DNA from: an uncultured Burkholderiales bacterium
Lineage (GTDB): Bacteria; Pseudomonadota; Gammaproteobacteria; Burkholderiales; Burkholderiaceae_C
DNA length: 64,000 nt
Assembly: GCA_903871545.1 (NCBI GenBank)
Contig: CAIQHG010000087.1
Location: 31,201-95,200 of the forward strand
Direction of reading: 5' to 3'
Shown here: piece by piece, positions 37,414 through 48,065 of the stretch
Numbering within the stretch: position 1 is the stretch's first letter
Layout: every line of letters begins with the position of its first letter
Program-made: the position numbers and the translations under genes
Notes under the pieces: generated by a model
The model's input: the letters and a program-made list of their open reading frames with translations, nothing else
Told to the model about the DNA's origin: nothing
Databases searched by the model: none

Positions 37414-37863
37414 ATGTTTTTAAAACGTCTCGAACCTTAAATTGACAATCAATGAGATGCAACCTTTTGAAACTGCAATTGAAGCACTGTTTTTGATCCA
37501 ATTATTTTGAGTGTTTTTTCGTAGCAAATTTAGGCTAAATAAATATGTATTTTAGATGCAAGATTAATGGATTCATGCCTCTTACCCTGTCATTTAAAGG
37601 GCAAGGTTTTAGATCCTTGTTGCGGTCGTAGTTAACTGTGTATTTAACGGTGTATTTGACGGTGTAGTTAGCGGTAGAGTTAGCATGGAAGTTAAAGGGC
37701 CATAGGGCTTACAATAGAGGCCTTAGCGTGGGAATCAAATATTTAAATCTTTAATCCTCCATACTTGACCGAAAACCTCGGTTCAGTCCTCTCACGCGCC
37801 CTTTCAACAAAGCACCCTTTTGCCGTCAATGATGGGGATAATTTTTTTGTTTTTTAAAACAGT
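37414..37863. other. purN-rsmB divergent intergenic region
   Basis: 450 bp without a supported gene; it should hold promoters for purN (minus) and rsmB (plus). It contains a degenerate 12-bp tandem repeat (listed separately) and otherwise A/T-rich sequence without a clear promoter. Confidence 0.4.
37626..37697. repeat. Degenerate 12-bp tandem repeat
   Basis: About six head-to-tail 12-bp units with core GTGTATTTAACG. Best copies are 37638-37649, 37650-37661 (one change) and 37662-37673 (GTGTAGTTAGCG); flanking units at 37626, 37674 and 37686 are more diverged but keep GTTAA/GTTAG in phase. The repeat ends about 166 bp before rsmB. It lies in no gene. Confidence 0.7.
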
Positions 37864-39282
37864 ATGCATCCTAAAGCCCTTTTAAATGCCAGTGCCGATT
37901 TAGTACGTGAAGTTCTTCGCTTTGAGCATCCCGCTGACTCTGTGCTCTCTAAATATTTCAAAGACCACCGAAAAGAGCACTCTTTTGGTCATCGCGAGCG
38001 CGCCGTGTTGGCAGATACAGCCTATAACGTCCTCAGATTTAAACAACTCTTTGAATATTTTGCCCCCTGGGGTAGTGGATCCAAAGAGAGAAGACTCGCT
38101 ATTCTTGGGTTTGCACAACATTTAAAGGACGTCGCCCAAAATACACCACAAACCCTCTCTAAGCTTAATGAAGGCGCAGACGGACCTGGCAGAAATATTC
38201 CGTCCAAAAAACTAGGCCCGCGGCATCAAAGTCCCAAAGGACGTCAAAAAGAATTTGATGACTCGACACTTGGTTTTCTCTACTCCGCGCTCACAAACGA
38301 GGAAGTCCAGTGGCTAGAGCAATGTGAGGGGGTGAATACGGATGATTTACTTGAGCGTCACCGCCACAATTTGCCCGACTGGCTGGCAAAGTCCCTAAAG
38401 GACCAACTTGGCGAGAGTTTTTGGCAAGTGGTTGAAAAACTTAACGGCATTGCCCCGTTAGATCTGCGTGTAAATGCCTACGTTGCAAAACGTGAGGAGG
38501 TACTGAACGCACTGGCAAAACTTGGTATGAAAGCCGCGGCAACGCCCTACTCCCCCTGGGGAGTCAGGTTGAAGGACAAACCAGCACTAACTAAGTTAGA
38601 GCTTTTTACGAGCGGCGCCATTGAAGTACAAGATGAGGGCTCCCAACTCTTGGCGCTTTTACTGGATGCAAAAAGAGGTGAGATGGTGGCAGACTTTTGC
38701 GCAGGCGCAGGGGGCAAAACCCTCGCAATTGGCGCAACGATGAGAAACACCGGTCGTTTGTATGCATTTGATACCTCTGCTCACCGCCTGGACGCGCTAA
38801 AGCCCCGCTTGGCCAGGAGCGGTCTATCCAATGTGCACCCTGTTGCGATTGCTCATGAGCGGGATGAGAGAATTAAAAGGCTAAGGGGCAAAATGGATCG
38901 CGTTTTAGTGGACGCTCCGTGCTCGGGTCTTGGAACACTGCGAAGAAACCCCGATCTGAAGTGGAGACAAAATCCAAAAAGCGTCGAGGAGCTTTGCGTC
39001 ATACAGATGAACATTTTAAGAAGTGCCGCCAGACTACTTAAACCAGGCGGACGCTTGGTTTATGCGACTTGTAGCCTTTTAAGGGAAGAAAACGAGTCTA
39101 TTGCTGAAGCTTTTTCAGAAGAATTCAAGGATTTTGTACTCCTCAAAGCTGCAGATCTTTTAAACGAGTTGAAAGTTCCTCATTTCGAAACCCTTTGTAC
39201 AACGGACGGGCATTATTTAAGGTTGTGGCCCCACGTTCACGAAACAGACGGATTCTTTGCTTGTATTTGGCAAGCCAAGTAG
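37864..39282 (+). CDS. rsmB: 16S rRNA (cytosine(967)-C5)-methyltransferase
   Basis: NusB-like RNA-binding N-terminal domain followed by a Rossmann methyltransferase domain; 472 residues. SAM site VADFCAGAGGKTLAIGA; Cys353 in VLVDAPCSGLGTLRRNPDLK and the nucleophile Cys403 in YATCSLLREENESI give the two-cysteine mechanism of the family. Between the two domains (about residues 85-135) is a hydrophilic linker rich in Lys, Gly and Pro that is longer than in the E. coli enzyme (about 430 residues). The gene is followed by a desaturase gene after 55 bp. Confidence 0.94.
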   Translation: MHPKALLNASADLVREVLRFEHPADSVLSKYFKDHRKEHSFGHRERAVLADTAYNVLRFKQLFEYFAPWGSGSKERRLAILGFAQHLKDVAQNTPQTLSKLNEGADGPGRNIPSKKLGPRHQSPKGRQKEFDDSTLGFLYSALTNEEVQWLEQCEGVNTDDLLERHRHNLPDWLAKSLKDQLGESFWQVVEKLNGIAPLDLRVNAYVAKREEVLNALAKLGMKAAATPYSPWGVRLKDKPALTKLELFTSGAIEVQDEGSQLLALLLDAKRGEMVADFCAGAGGKTLAIGATMRNTGRLYAFDTSAHRLDALKPRLARSGLSNVHPVAIAHERDERIKRLRGKMDRVLVDAPCSGLGTLRRNPDLKWRQNPKSVEELCVIQMNILRSAARLLKPGGRLVYATCSLLREENESIAEAFSEEFKDFVLLKAADLLNELKVPHFETLCTTDGHYLRLWPHVHETDGFFACIWQAK

Positions 39283-39337
39283 AATAGTGTGTTTTTAAAA
39301 AGAAAATTTTATTGATCTAATGTGAGGGTACTTTACC

Positions 39338-40534
39338 TTGAATATATTTAATTCGGTTTTGGTTTGGTTGGCACACGGAATAATTGATCTTAGTGTTTGG
39401 GAAGTCATTGTTTTGACGTTAGTGCTCACACACATCACTATTGCCTCGGTCACTATTTATCTACACCGCCACCAAGCGCACAGAGCTCTGGACTTGCACC
39501 CCAGCATTGCGCATTTCTTTAGGCTTTGGCTTTGGATGACAACGGGCATGCAAACTAAAGAGTGGGCTGCAATTCACAGAAAACACCACGCCAAATGCGA
39601 GTCTGTGGATGACCCACACAGTCCCCAAGTAAAAGGCATTAAAACAGTTTTTTGGAGTGGCGCAGAGCTTTACCGCCTTGAGTCTCAAAATCCAGAAACC
39701 ATGCAAAAGTATGGACACGGCACACCCAACGATTGGCTCGAAAATAACGTTTACACCCGCTTTCCTTGGCAAGGGGTGGCTTTGATGTTGATCATCAACC
39801 TTGCGCTATTTGGTGCTGTCGGCTTGACTATTTGGGCGGTGCAGATGCTTTGGATACCCGTCACAGCTGCCGGCGTTATCAACGGGATTGGTCACTACTG
39901 GGGTTATCGCAACTTTGAGGCTGTGGACGCAAGCACCAACATCTCTCCTTGGGGAATTTTGATTGGCGGTGAGGAGCTTCACAACAACCACCACACCTAC
40001 CCAACTTCTGCCAAACTATCGGTCAAAAAATACGAGTTTGACATTGGATGGTTTTATATACGGGTTTTGGAGACTTTGGGACTGGCCACTGTTAAGAAAA
40101 CACCACCCAAGTTGGCATTCGGACAGGTTCTTGCAGTTCCTAATGAAAAGACACTTGAAGCTCTGATCATGAACAGATACGAGGTCATGGCTGGCTTTGC
40201 AAAGCAACTTCGCAAAGCTCTTGAAGTCGAGATTGAAAATCTCAAGCTCCCCTGCACGCCAAGTTTATTGAACACGGCCAAACGTTGGATGCACAGAGAT
40301 ATTGAAAAAGTTCCTACCTCCGCACTTGATCAACTGAGGGAGGCCCGCGCCTTATTGCCCACCGTTGATAAGATGGTTTGTATGCGCGAGGAACTGAGAC
40401 AAATTTGGCTCAGCACCAACCGTTCAAGAGAGCAACTTGCACATGATTTACAAACTTGGTGCCGCAACGCAGAATCCAGCGGTATTCAAGCACTCAAAGA
40501 GTTCTCAATTACTTTAAGAGCCGTTCGAGTTTAG
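39338..40534 (+). CDS. Acyl-CoA/acyl-lipid delta-9-type fatty acid desaturase
   Basis: Membrane di-iron desaturase of 398 residues. The three His boxes are visible: HRHQAHRAL, HRKHHAKCE and LHNNHHTYPTSAKLS, with transmembrane helix pairs between them. This set matches the OLE1/DesC-like class that unsaturates acyl chains at delta-9. The C-terminal 120 residues are soluble and helical, beyond the catalytic core. TTG start at 39338. The terminator at 40612 follows. Confidence 0.9.
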   Translation: MNIFNSVLVWLAHGIIDLSVWEVIVLTLVLTHITIASVTIYLHRHQAHRALDLHPSIAHFFRLWLWMTTGMQTKEWAAIHRKHHAKCESVDDPHSPQVKGIKTVFWSGAELYRLESQNPETMQKYGHGTPNDWLENNVYTRFPWQGVALMLIINLALFGAVGLTIWAVQMLWIPVTAAGVINGIGHYWGYRNFEAVDASTNISPWGILIGGEELHNNHHTYPTSAKLSVKKYEFDIGWFYIRVLETLGLATVKKTPPKLAFGQVLAVPNEKTLEALIMNRYEVMAGFAKQLRKALEVEIENLKLPCTPSLLNTAKRWMHRDIEKVPTSALDQLREARALLPTVDKMVCMREELRQIWLSTNRSREQLAHDLQTWCRNAESSGIQALKEFSITLRAVRV

Positions 40535-40611
40535 TCACCGGCTTTAGATTGTCACAACTAGATGGGAAAAGGGCTTTTGACTTTTGGTGAAAAGCCAAGT
40601 TTGTAAACCCA

Positions 40612-40647
40612 ATAACAAAAGGCTCACCAAGGTGAGCCTTTTGTTAT
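40612..40647. terminator. Bidirectional rho-independent terminator
   Basis: Perfect 17-bp stem: ATAACAAAAGGCTCACC pairs with GGTGAGCCTTTTGTTAT around an AA loop. T-rich 3' arms on both strands allow it to end both the desaturase transcript (plus) and the rpmB-rpmG transcript (minus). Confidence 0.93.
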
Positions 40648-40678
40648 GCAAAGATGAAATCTAAAATTAACGCTGAAA

Positions 40679-40849
40679 TTACTTTAGCTTTGTTTCTTTG
40701 TATTCAACGTGCTTGCGAGCTTTAGGATCAAACTTCATGATCAACATTTTCTCGGGCATTGTTTTTTTATTTTTACTGGTGGTGTAGAAGTGTCCAGTAC
40801 CAGCAGTTGATTCCAATTTGATTTTTTCGCGTGAGCCTTTAGAAGCCAT
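40679..40849 (-). CDS. rpmG: 50S ribosomal protein L33
   Basis: 56-residue ribosomal protein. Reads [20 protein letters not shown] at the N-terminus, then [10 protein letters not shown] and [20 protein letters not shown]; this is the Cys-less (zinc-independent) L33 form. AGGAA lies 6 nt before the ATG. It begins 29 bp after rpmB, the standard rpmB-rpmG pair. Confidence 0.97.
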   Translation of the reverse strand: MASKGSREKIKLESTAGTGHFYTTSKNKKTMPEKMLIMKFDPKARKHVEYKETKLK

Positions 40850-40878
40850 TTTGAATTCCTATCTTTATAAATGGTTAA

Positions 40879-41112
40879 TTAAGCTTGGCCACGAGCGCGC
40901 AAGTCGGCAAGCACAGATTCGATTCCGTTTTTGTCAATTAAACGAAGTGCTGCGCTTGAAACACGCAAACGAACCCAACGGTTCTCGCTCTCTACCCAAA
41001 ACCGACGATACTGCAGGTTGGGCATAAATCGACGCTTAGTTTTGTTATTGGCATGGGAAACATTGTTTCCTACCATCGGGCCTTTGCCCGTTACTTCACA
41101 TACACGTGCCAT
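40879..41112 (-). CDS. rpmB: 50S ribosomal protein L28
   Basis: 77-residue ribosomal protein beginning [20 protein letters not shown], with [18 protein letters not shown] and [22 protein letters not shown] precedes the ATG at 41112 by 7 nt; the longer open frame upstream is not L28-like. First gene of rpmB-rpmG, with a leader of about 200 nt from the putative promoter at 41317. Confidence 0.97.
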   Translation of the reverse strand: MARVCEVTGKGPMVGNNVSHANNKTKRRFMPNLQYRRFWVESENRWVRLRVSSAALRLIDKNGIESVLADLRARGQA

Positions 41113-41316
41113 AGTGGACACTCCAATCAATATTCACGGCCTGAGAGTAAAGTCTTTCAACACCCAACAAGCCTCACCTCGCCAAAAAAGGGGGCGGTAT
41201 CCCCGGCTAGAAGGAGGAAATCACTAAAAATGTTTCTCTCCACTAGCCTGAACATAATCCTGCAAATCTTAACAACAATTTAAGCAACAGCGTGCATAAA
41301 TGCAGAGAAGCCTTAG

Positions 41317-41344
41317 ATTATAACTCAAAAAAGTGACTTTCCAA
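41317..41344 (-). promoter_or_regulatory. Putative sigma-70 promoter of rpmB-rpmG
   Basis: On the minus strand TTGGAA (41344-41339), a 16-bp spacer and a perfect TATAAT (41322-41317). It lies just past the trxB stop codon and points towards rpmB. Transcripts would have a leader of about 200 nt with a G/C-rich segment (GGGGATACCGCCCCC) that could fold. Confidence 0.6.
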
Positions 41345-41347
41345 TTA

Positions 41348-42397
<1,050 letters not shown>

Positions 42398-42495
42398 TCA
42401 ATCGGCTCTTTCTCCAATCAAGTTTCAAATACCCACAATCCTAAAAAACCGCTCATCATTCAAAAATACAGCCACCCAGAGCAAACCCTCTTTTT

Positions 42496-44841
42496 ATGAC
42501 CTATTCGCTAAATACCATGACATCTGAGCGCGCCGCTCAATCCCCACCCACTGGCTTTAGACGATTTACCCAAGAGATTGCACTTACATTAGGTTTTGTG
42601 TTTTTAACTTTTTGGCTTCTCTCCCTCGTTACCCACTCCCCCTTAGACCCTGCTTGGACGACATCGGGCAATATTGCTCCTATAAAAAATTGGGGTGGCC
42701 GACTGGGGGCTTGGCTAGGAGATGTTAGCTTTTTCTTTGCTGGATATTCTATTTTATGGATGTTCGCCGCCGCCTTAATGACTTGGCTCAACGCTTTGGC
42801 AACTCGCCTGAGAACGGAGAGCGAGGCTCTTGAACACGCTCATGATGGATGGGTGCACACAAGATGGGCTTTTTGGAGCGGAAACCTTTTACTTCTTTTA
42901 TCGAGCACTGGACTTGAGTGGACTCGACTTTATAGATTCGAGAATCATCTTCCAGGGCACCATGCAGGCGGAGTGATTGGTTACTTAGTTGGTCACAACG
43001 GTATGCAATGGTTTGGTTTTAACGGATCGTGCCTAATTTTTATTGCTTTCATGATGGTTTCTTTGTCCTGGGTCTTTAGGTTCTCTTGGATTCACTTGGC
43101 GGAGAGCATTGGTTCGCATGTGGATCACTACCTTGAGCTCAGAAAAGAGAGGAGAGCAAGAGATGAGGACATCGCGATGGGCTTGGCTGCAGCAAAAGAG
43201 CGCGATGAAATAGTGCACGGCGTGAAAACAGATCCCCAGGACGATTTCACTCCACCCACAGTCACCCTTCGTGTGCCTAAGGACGTTGAACTTCCAATCC
43301 CACCCAAGAGTGAACGTATCGCCCGTGAGAGGCAAAAACCTCTTTTCACCGACCTCCCAGACTCAAGACTTCCTCAAGTCGATTTGCTTGACTCCAATCA
43401 ATCCAAAGTCGATACAGTTTCCACCGAGACGCTCGAGGTGACGAGTCGCTTGATTGAGAAAAAACTGAAAGACTTTGGAGTCGAAGTGCACGTGGTTGAG
43501 GCTTCCCCCGGCCCCGTCATCACTCGCTATGAGATCGAGCCTGCAACCGGCGTTAAAGGCTCTCAAATTGTCAACTTGGCAAAGGACTTGGCTCGCTCGC
43601 TAAGCCTGGTCTCCATCAGAGTGGTGGAGACCATACCGGGTAAAAACTACATGGCCCTTGAGCTACCTAACGCTAGGCGTCAGACCATCCAGCTCAGTGA
43701 GATTTTGGGTTCATCCATTTACAACGAAGGTAAATCGTTGCTTACGATGGGGCTTGGCAAAGACATTATTGGTAACCCAATCGTTGCAGACCTCGCGAAA
43801 ATGCCGCATGTATTGGTAGCGGGTACTACAGGTTCTGGTAAGTCTGTGGGTATCAACGCAATGATTCTGAGCCTTTTATACAAAGCTGAGGCCAATGACG
43901 TGAGACTCCTCATGATTGATCCAAAGATGCTGGAGATGTCAGTTTACGAGGGTATTCCTCACCTACTGGCCCCCGTTGTAACGGATATGCGCCAAGCCGC
44001 GAACGGTTTGAATTGGTGCGTTTTTGAAATGGAGCGACGCTACAAGTTGATGAGCAAACTTGGCGTTCGCAATTTGGCCGGTTACAACCAAAAAATTGAC
44101 CAAGCCAAAGAGCGCTCAGAGCTCATCCCCAATCCTTTTAGCCTAACTCCCGAGTTCCCCGAGCCCCTTGACCGGCTCCCATTTATTGTGGTCGTCATTG
44201 ATGAGCTTGCAGATTTAATGATGGTGGTTGGCAAAAAAATCGAGGAGCTTATCGCCAGGCTTGCTCAAAAAGCGCGGGCAGCCGGAATTCACCTCATACT
44301 TGCAACCCAACGCCCCAGTGTGGACGTCATCACTGGCTTGATTAAGGCCAATATTCCAACTCGAATAGCCTTTCAAGTCTCTAGCAAAATTGACAGCAGA
44401 ACAATTTTGGATCAAATGGGGGCAGAATCGCTTTTAGGAATGGGCGATATGCTTTATTTACCAAGCGGAAGTGGAATGCCAATTAGGGTTCACGGTGCAT
44501 TTGTAAGCGACGAGGAAGTGCACAGAGTTGTCAGCTACCTTAAGTCCCAGGGCCCGCCAAACTATATAGAAGGCGTTTTAGAGGGCGGCACCGTAGACGG
44601 AGAGCCCGACGGTCCAGATTTATTTGGCAACTCCGGTGGTGAAAAAGATCCACTGTACGACCAAGCTGTTGAAATTGTCTTAAAAAACAGAAAGGCTAGC
44701 ATCTCACTTGTGCAGAGGCATTTAAAAATCGGATACAACAGAGCAGCCCGCTTAGTGGAGGATATGGAACATTCAGGGCTGGTCTCATCCATGGGCACTA
44801 ATGGACAGCGTGAAATTTTAGTGCCTGCAAGGGAAGAATAG
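42496..44841 (+). CDS. ftsK: DNA translocase FtsK
   Basis: Septum-associated motor that moves DNA to the dif site and activates XerCD. 781 residues: four N-terminal transmembrane helices (about 25-190), a short charged linker (about 195-320), then the alpha/beta motor with Walker [19 protein letters not shown] near residue 441 and Walker [14 protein letters not shown]. The C-terminal gamma winged-helix domain (about 715-781, [20 protein letters not shown]) reads KOPS. The linker is short relative to E. coli FtsK, normal for betaproteobacteria. Confidence 0.97.
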   Translation: MTYSLNTMTSERAAQSPPTGFRRFTQEIALTLGFVFLTFWLLSLVTHSPLDPAWTTSGNIAPIKNWGGRLGAWLGDVSFFFAGYSILWMFAAALMTWLNALATRLRTESEALEHAHDGWVHTRWAFWSGNLLLLLSSTGLEWTRLYRFENHLPGHHAGGVIGYLVGHNGMQWFGFNGSCLIFIAFMMVSLSWVFRFSWIHLAESIGSHVDHYLELRKERRARDEDIAMGLAAAKERDEIVHGVKTDPQDDFTPPTVTLRVPKDVELPIPPKSERIARERQKPLFTDLPDSRLPQVDLLDSNQSKVDTVSTETLEVTSRLIEKKLKDFGVEVHVVEASPGPVITRYEIEPATGVKGSQIVNLAKDLARSLSLVSIRVVETIPGKNYMALELPNARRQTIQLSEILGSSIYNEGKSLLTMGLGKDIIGNPIVADLAKMPHVLVAGTTGSGKSVGINAMILSLLYKAEANDVRLLMIDPKMLEMSVYEGIPHLLAPVVTDMRQAANGLNWCVFEMERRYKLMSKLGVRNLAGYNQKIDQAKERSELIPNPFSLTPEFPEPLDRLPFIVVVIDELADLMMVVGKKIEELIARLAQKARAAGIHLILATQRPSVDVITGLIKANIPTRIAFQVSSKIDSRTILDQMGAESLLGMGDMLYLPSGSGMPIRVHGAFVSDEEVHRVVSYLKSQGPPNYIEGVLEGGTVDGEPDGPDLFGNSGGEKDPLYDQAVEIVLKNRKASISLVQRHLKIGYNRAARLVEDMEHSGLVSSMGTNGQREILVPAREE

Positions 44842-44958
44842 TCAACTCGGGTCGAGTGCTGTTTGGAGGAGCCAGGCGCCGAGTGAACCTAAGGCTTTAT
44901 TCATACATTCTCTAGACTCTTTCATCACATGCTCACACCGACATATAACCACATCTAA

Positions 44959-45672
44959 ATGACATCTTTTAACCTAAGAATTTATTTGCTCATCTCTTTG
45001 GCGCTCTTCGGGGCCAGCACTGAATTCGCACAAAGCCAGATCGTTCAAAACCAAAGCGCTCAAAATCAAAGTCCTCGCATCAACAGTTTGGACTTGCTCG
45101 CGCAGTTTATGAAAACAACGCAAAGCGGAGTTTCCCACTTCTCTCAAGTAGTAAGCTCTCCCACCCAAGAGGGACGCAAGGCGAAAGTGAAAAATTCTGA
45201 AGGCGTTTTTGCTTTTTCAAGACCTAATCACTTTCGATTTGATTACGTTAAACCTTTTGTTCAAACTATCGTTGCAGACGGACAAACCCTATGGATTTAT
45301 GATGTCGATATCTCACAGATCACAGCCCGAGCTCAAGACAAGGCCCTGGGCTCGACACCTGCAAGTCTAATTGCCTCGGCACCCGATTTGAGCGCACTTG
45401 AGAAAGACTTTGTACTAACCAATGAGCCAGACTTGGGCAATTTGCAGTGGGTTCAAGCCACACCGAAATTAAAAGACTCACAACTGCATTTTGTCAGGAT
45501 TGGTTTGAGTCCAAGCGCTGACCAAGTCAGTTTAAGTAAGCTTGAGATATTGGATGCTTTTGGTCAAAAATCAGTGATGACTTTTGATCGTTTTGACACC
45601 AACCCGAACCGGATTAACGCCACTACTTTTAAATTCACGCCTCCCCAAGGTGTTGAAGTTATTCGACCCTAA
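44959..45672 (+). CDS. lolA: Outer-membrane lipoprotein carrier protein LolA
   Basis: Periplasmic chaperone that takes lipoproteins from LolCDE to LolB. 237 residues with a signal peptide (1 to about 26) followed by a Gln/Asn-rich stretch (QSQIVQNQSAQNQS) not found in E. coli LolA. The core is recognisable: SGVSHFSQVV, GVFAFSRPNHFRFDYVKPF, VADGQTLWIYDVDISQITAR and the C-terminal FKFTPPQGVEVI. It lies in the standard ftsK-lolA-rarA order, 117 bp after ftsK. Confidence 0.94.
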   Translation: MTSFNLRIYLLISLALFGASTEFAQSQIVQNQSAQNQSPRINSLDLLAQFMKTTQSGVSHFSQVVSSPTQEGRKAKVKNSEGVFAFSRPNHFRFDYVKPFVQTIVADGQTLWIYDVDISQITARAQDKALGSTPASLIASAPDLSALEKDFVLTNEPDLGNLQWVQATPKLKDSQLHFVRIGLSPSADQVSLSKLEILDAFGQKSVMTFDRFDTNPNRINATTFKFTPPQGVEVIRP

Positions 45673-45721
45673 ACTCATCCAAATCAGCATTTGAATTCAA
45701 AAGAAAAATAAGCTCTAATTT

Positions 45722-47053
45722 GTGAACATCAACCCAAGCCAAGCTCCCCTAGCAGAGCGACTTCGTCCCCAATCCCTAAGCGACGTTATTGGTCAGTCCC
45801 ATCTACTCGCACCGGGACGACCCCTGAGGGTTGCATTTGATTCACACACCCCTCATAGTTGCATACTTTGGGGTCCCCCAGGAGTGGGTAAAACAACCAT
45901 TGCACGCTTGATGGCTAAAGCTTTTGAGGCTAACTTTATCAGCATCAGTGCAGTATTAGGCGGGGTCAAAGAAATCAGAGAGGCGGTGGAGGCGGCGCGC
46001 CGTTATGCCCTTGCCAACCCTTTAACCCCAAGAACATTGGTGTTTGTGGACGAAGTGCACCGCTTCAATAAAAGTCAACAAGACGCTTTTCTCCCCCACG
46101 TCGAGTCGGGCTTGTTTACCTTTATTGGCGCTACAACCGAGAACCCCTCTTTTGAGGTTAACTCCGCCTTGCTATCGCGAGCGGCAGTCTACGTGCTCGA
46201 GTCTTTGAGTGATGAGGAGTTACAACTGATCGTCGAAAACGTTTTGCGCTTGGTTGGAGATTTAGAGATCGAAGTAGACGCACAACAACTGCTCAAAGAA
46301 AGCTCTGACGGGGATGCAAGACGCTTACTCAACTCACTTGAAGCCGTATCCGTCATGGCCAAACACGAGGGTTTAAGCCGCGTCAACCGCGACTGGCTTT
46401 CTCGGGTTTTAGGGCAACGGCTCAGAAGATTTGACAAAGGCGGAGAGCATTTTTATGACACCATCAGCGCGCTTCATAAATCGGTACGCGGCTCAGACCC
46501 TGACGCTGCCCTTTACTGGTTGGTCCGCATGTTGGAGTCAGGCGTGGAGCCCAAATACTTAAGCAGGCGACTCATACGCATGGCACTAGAGGATATCGGA
46601 TTGGCGGACCCTCGGGCTTTGAGTGTTGCCAATGATTGCGCTCAGGTGTTTGAGCGCCTAGGCTCCCCCGAAGGAGAGTTGGCTTTAGCAGAGTGTGTGA
46701 TCTACTTAAGCGTGGCCCCTAAATCGAACGCGGTTTATAACGCATTCAACCAGACCAAAGCGCTCATTCAATCTCAAGGCACGTTAGAGGTTCCTTTGCA
46801 TTTAAGGAACGCGCCAACAAAACTAATGAAAGATTTGTCCTACGGCGAAAAATACCGCTACGCGCACAACGAGGAAAACGCATTTGCAGCAGGTGAAAAT
46901 TATTGGCCTGATGCAATGCAGGCAACGGGTTTTTACAAACCCGTGGAGCGCGGATTAGAGATTAAGATTGCAGAGAAAATGCGGTGGCTTCGCTCCGAAA
47001 ATGACAAAGCAAGGGGAAACTTAAAAGGGCCATCAAATCAGCACTCAAAATAG
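45722..47053 (+). CDS. rarA: Replication-associated recombination AAA+ ATPase RarA (MgsA)
   Basis: 443 residues. N-terminus [20 protein letters not shown]; Walker [15 protein letters not shown] near residue 50-60; Walker [19 protein letters not shown]; sensor [14 protein letters not shown]. The C-terminal tetramerisation domain has [19 protein letters not shown] and [18 protein letters not shown] start at 45722, 49 bp after lolA. It acts at stalled replication forks. Confidence 0.95.
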   Translation: MNINPSQAPLAERLRPQSLSDVIGQSHLLAPGRPLRVAFDSHTPHSCILWGPPGVGKTTIARLMAKAFEANFISISAVLGGVKEIREAVEAARRYALANPLTPRTLVFVDEVHRFNKSQQDAFLPHVESGLFTFIGATTENPSFEVNSALLSRAAVYVLESLSDEELQLIVENVLRLVGDLEIEVDAQQLLKESSDGDARRLLNSLEAVSVMAKHEGLSRVNRDWLSRVLGQRLRRFDKGGEHFYDTISALHKSVRGSDPDAALYWLVRMLESGVEPKYLSRRLIRMALEDIGLADPRALSVANDCAQVFERLGSPEGELALAECVIYLSVAPKSNAVYNAFNQTKALIQSQGTLEVPLHLRNAPTKLMKDLSYGEKYRYAHNEENAFAAGENYWPDAMQATGFYKPVERGLEIKIAEKMRWLRSENDKARGNLKGPSNQHSK

Positions 47054-47134
47054 CACTTCAATGCGCAATCAAAACCCTCCACTCTCAAGCAAAACCAATA
47101 TCCAATCGCACACAATTTCAACTAGGATCTAAGA

Positions 47135-48064
47135 ATGGATACCCTCATACAACAAATCATCAACGGCCTCGTTTTAGGGAGCATGTACGCGCTGGTTGCA
47201 CTTGGATACACCATGGTTTACGGCATTATTAATTTAATCAACTTTGCGCACGGTGAGATATTGATGATTGGTGCTATGACCAGTTGGAGCGTCTTGCAGG
47301 GGATGCAAGAGGCTTATCCTTTAGCTCCTGCAGGCCTAGTGTTGCTTGGGGCAGTGCTTTGTGCTTGCACGGTTTGTGCTACGCTTAATTTTGCCGTCGA
47401 GAAAATAGCTTACAAACCCCTAAGAGGTGCCCCAAAACTTGCCCCCCTAATCACAGCCATTGGTATCTCCATCTTGCTTCAAAGCTTGGCCATGATCATT
47501 TGGAAACCCAACTACAAGCCTTACCCCACATTGTTACCTAGTACCCCCTTTGAGATTGCAAACGCCGTAATCTCGCCCTCTCAAATCATGATATTGGCTG
47601 TGACTGCAGTGTGTTTGTCTGCTTTGATGTATTTGGTTCATCACACCAAACTGGGAAGAGCCATGAGGGCCACTGCGGAGAACCCCCGCGTTGCCTCCCT
47701 AATGGGAGTCAAACCTGACTGGGTCATCTCAGCAACCTTTGTCATTGGTGCCGTGCTTGCAGCAATCACAGGCGTGATGTGGGCATCAAACTACGGCACC
47801 ATTCACCACACCATGGGTTTCTTGCCAGGTCTGAAGGCCTTTACCGCTGCTGTGTTTGGGGGTATCGGGAATTTGCAAGGCGCGGTGGTGGGAGGAATTT
47901 TGTTGGGGCTGATCGAGTCCATTGGAGCGGGCTATATTGGAGAGCTCACCCACGGCGTTTTAGGTAGTCAATACTCAGACATCTTTGCATTTATTGTTTT
48001 AATAGGTGTGCTAACACTAAGACCCTCTGGACTCTTAGGCGAGAGAACATCTGAGAGAGCTTAA
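47135..48064 (+). CDS. livH: Branched-chain amino acid ABC transporter permease LivH
   Basis: 309-residue inner membrane permease with about eight transmembrane helices. Typical start IIQQIINGLVLGSMYALVAL, then GYTMVYGIINLINFAHGE, and the EAA-like loop LGRAMRATAENPRVASLMGV. First gene of livHMGF; livM follows 1 bp after its stop. No periplasmic binding protein (LivJ/K) gene is adjacent, so it must be encoded elsewhere. Substrates could be branched-chain amino acids, amides or urea; sequence alone does not decide. Confidence 0.93.
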   Translation: MDTLIQQIINGLVLGSMYALVALGYTMVYGIINLINFAHGEILMIGAMTSWSVLQGMQEAYPLAPAGLVLLGAVLCACTVCATLNFAVEKIAYKPLRGAPKLAPLITAIGISILLQSLAMIIWKPNYKPYPTLLPSTPFEIANAVISPSQIMILAVTAVCLSALMYLVHHTKLGRAMRATAENPRVASLMGVKPDWVISATFVIGAVLAAITGVMWASNYGTIHHTMGFLPGLKAFTAAVFGGIGNLQGAVVGGILLGLIESIGAGYIGELTHGVLGSQYSDIFAFIVLIGVLTLRPSGLLGERTSERA

Positions 48065-48065
48065 G

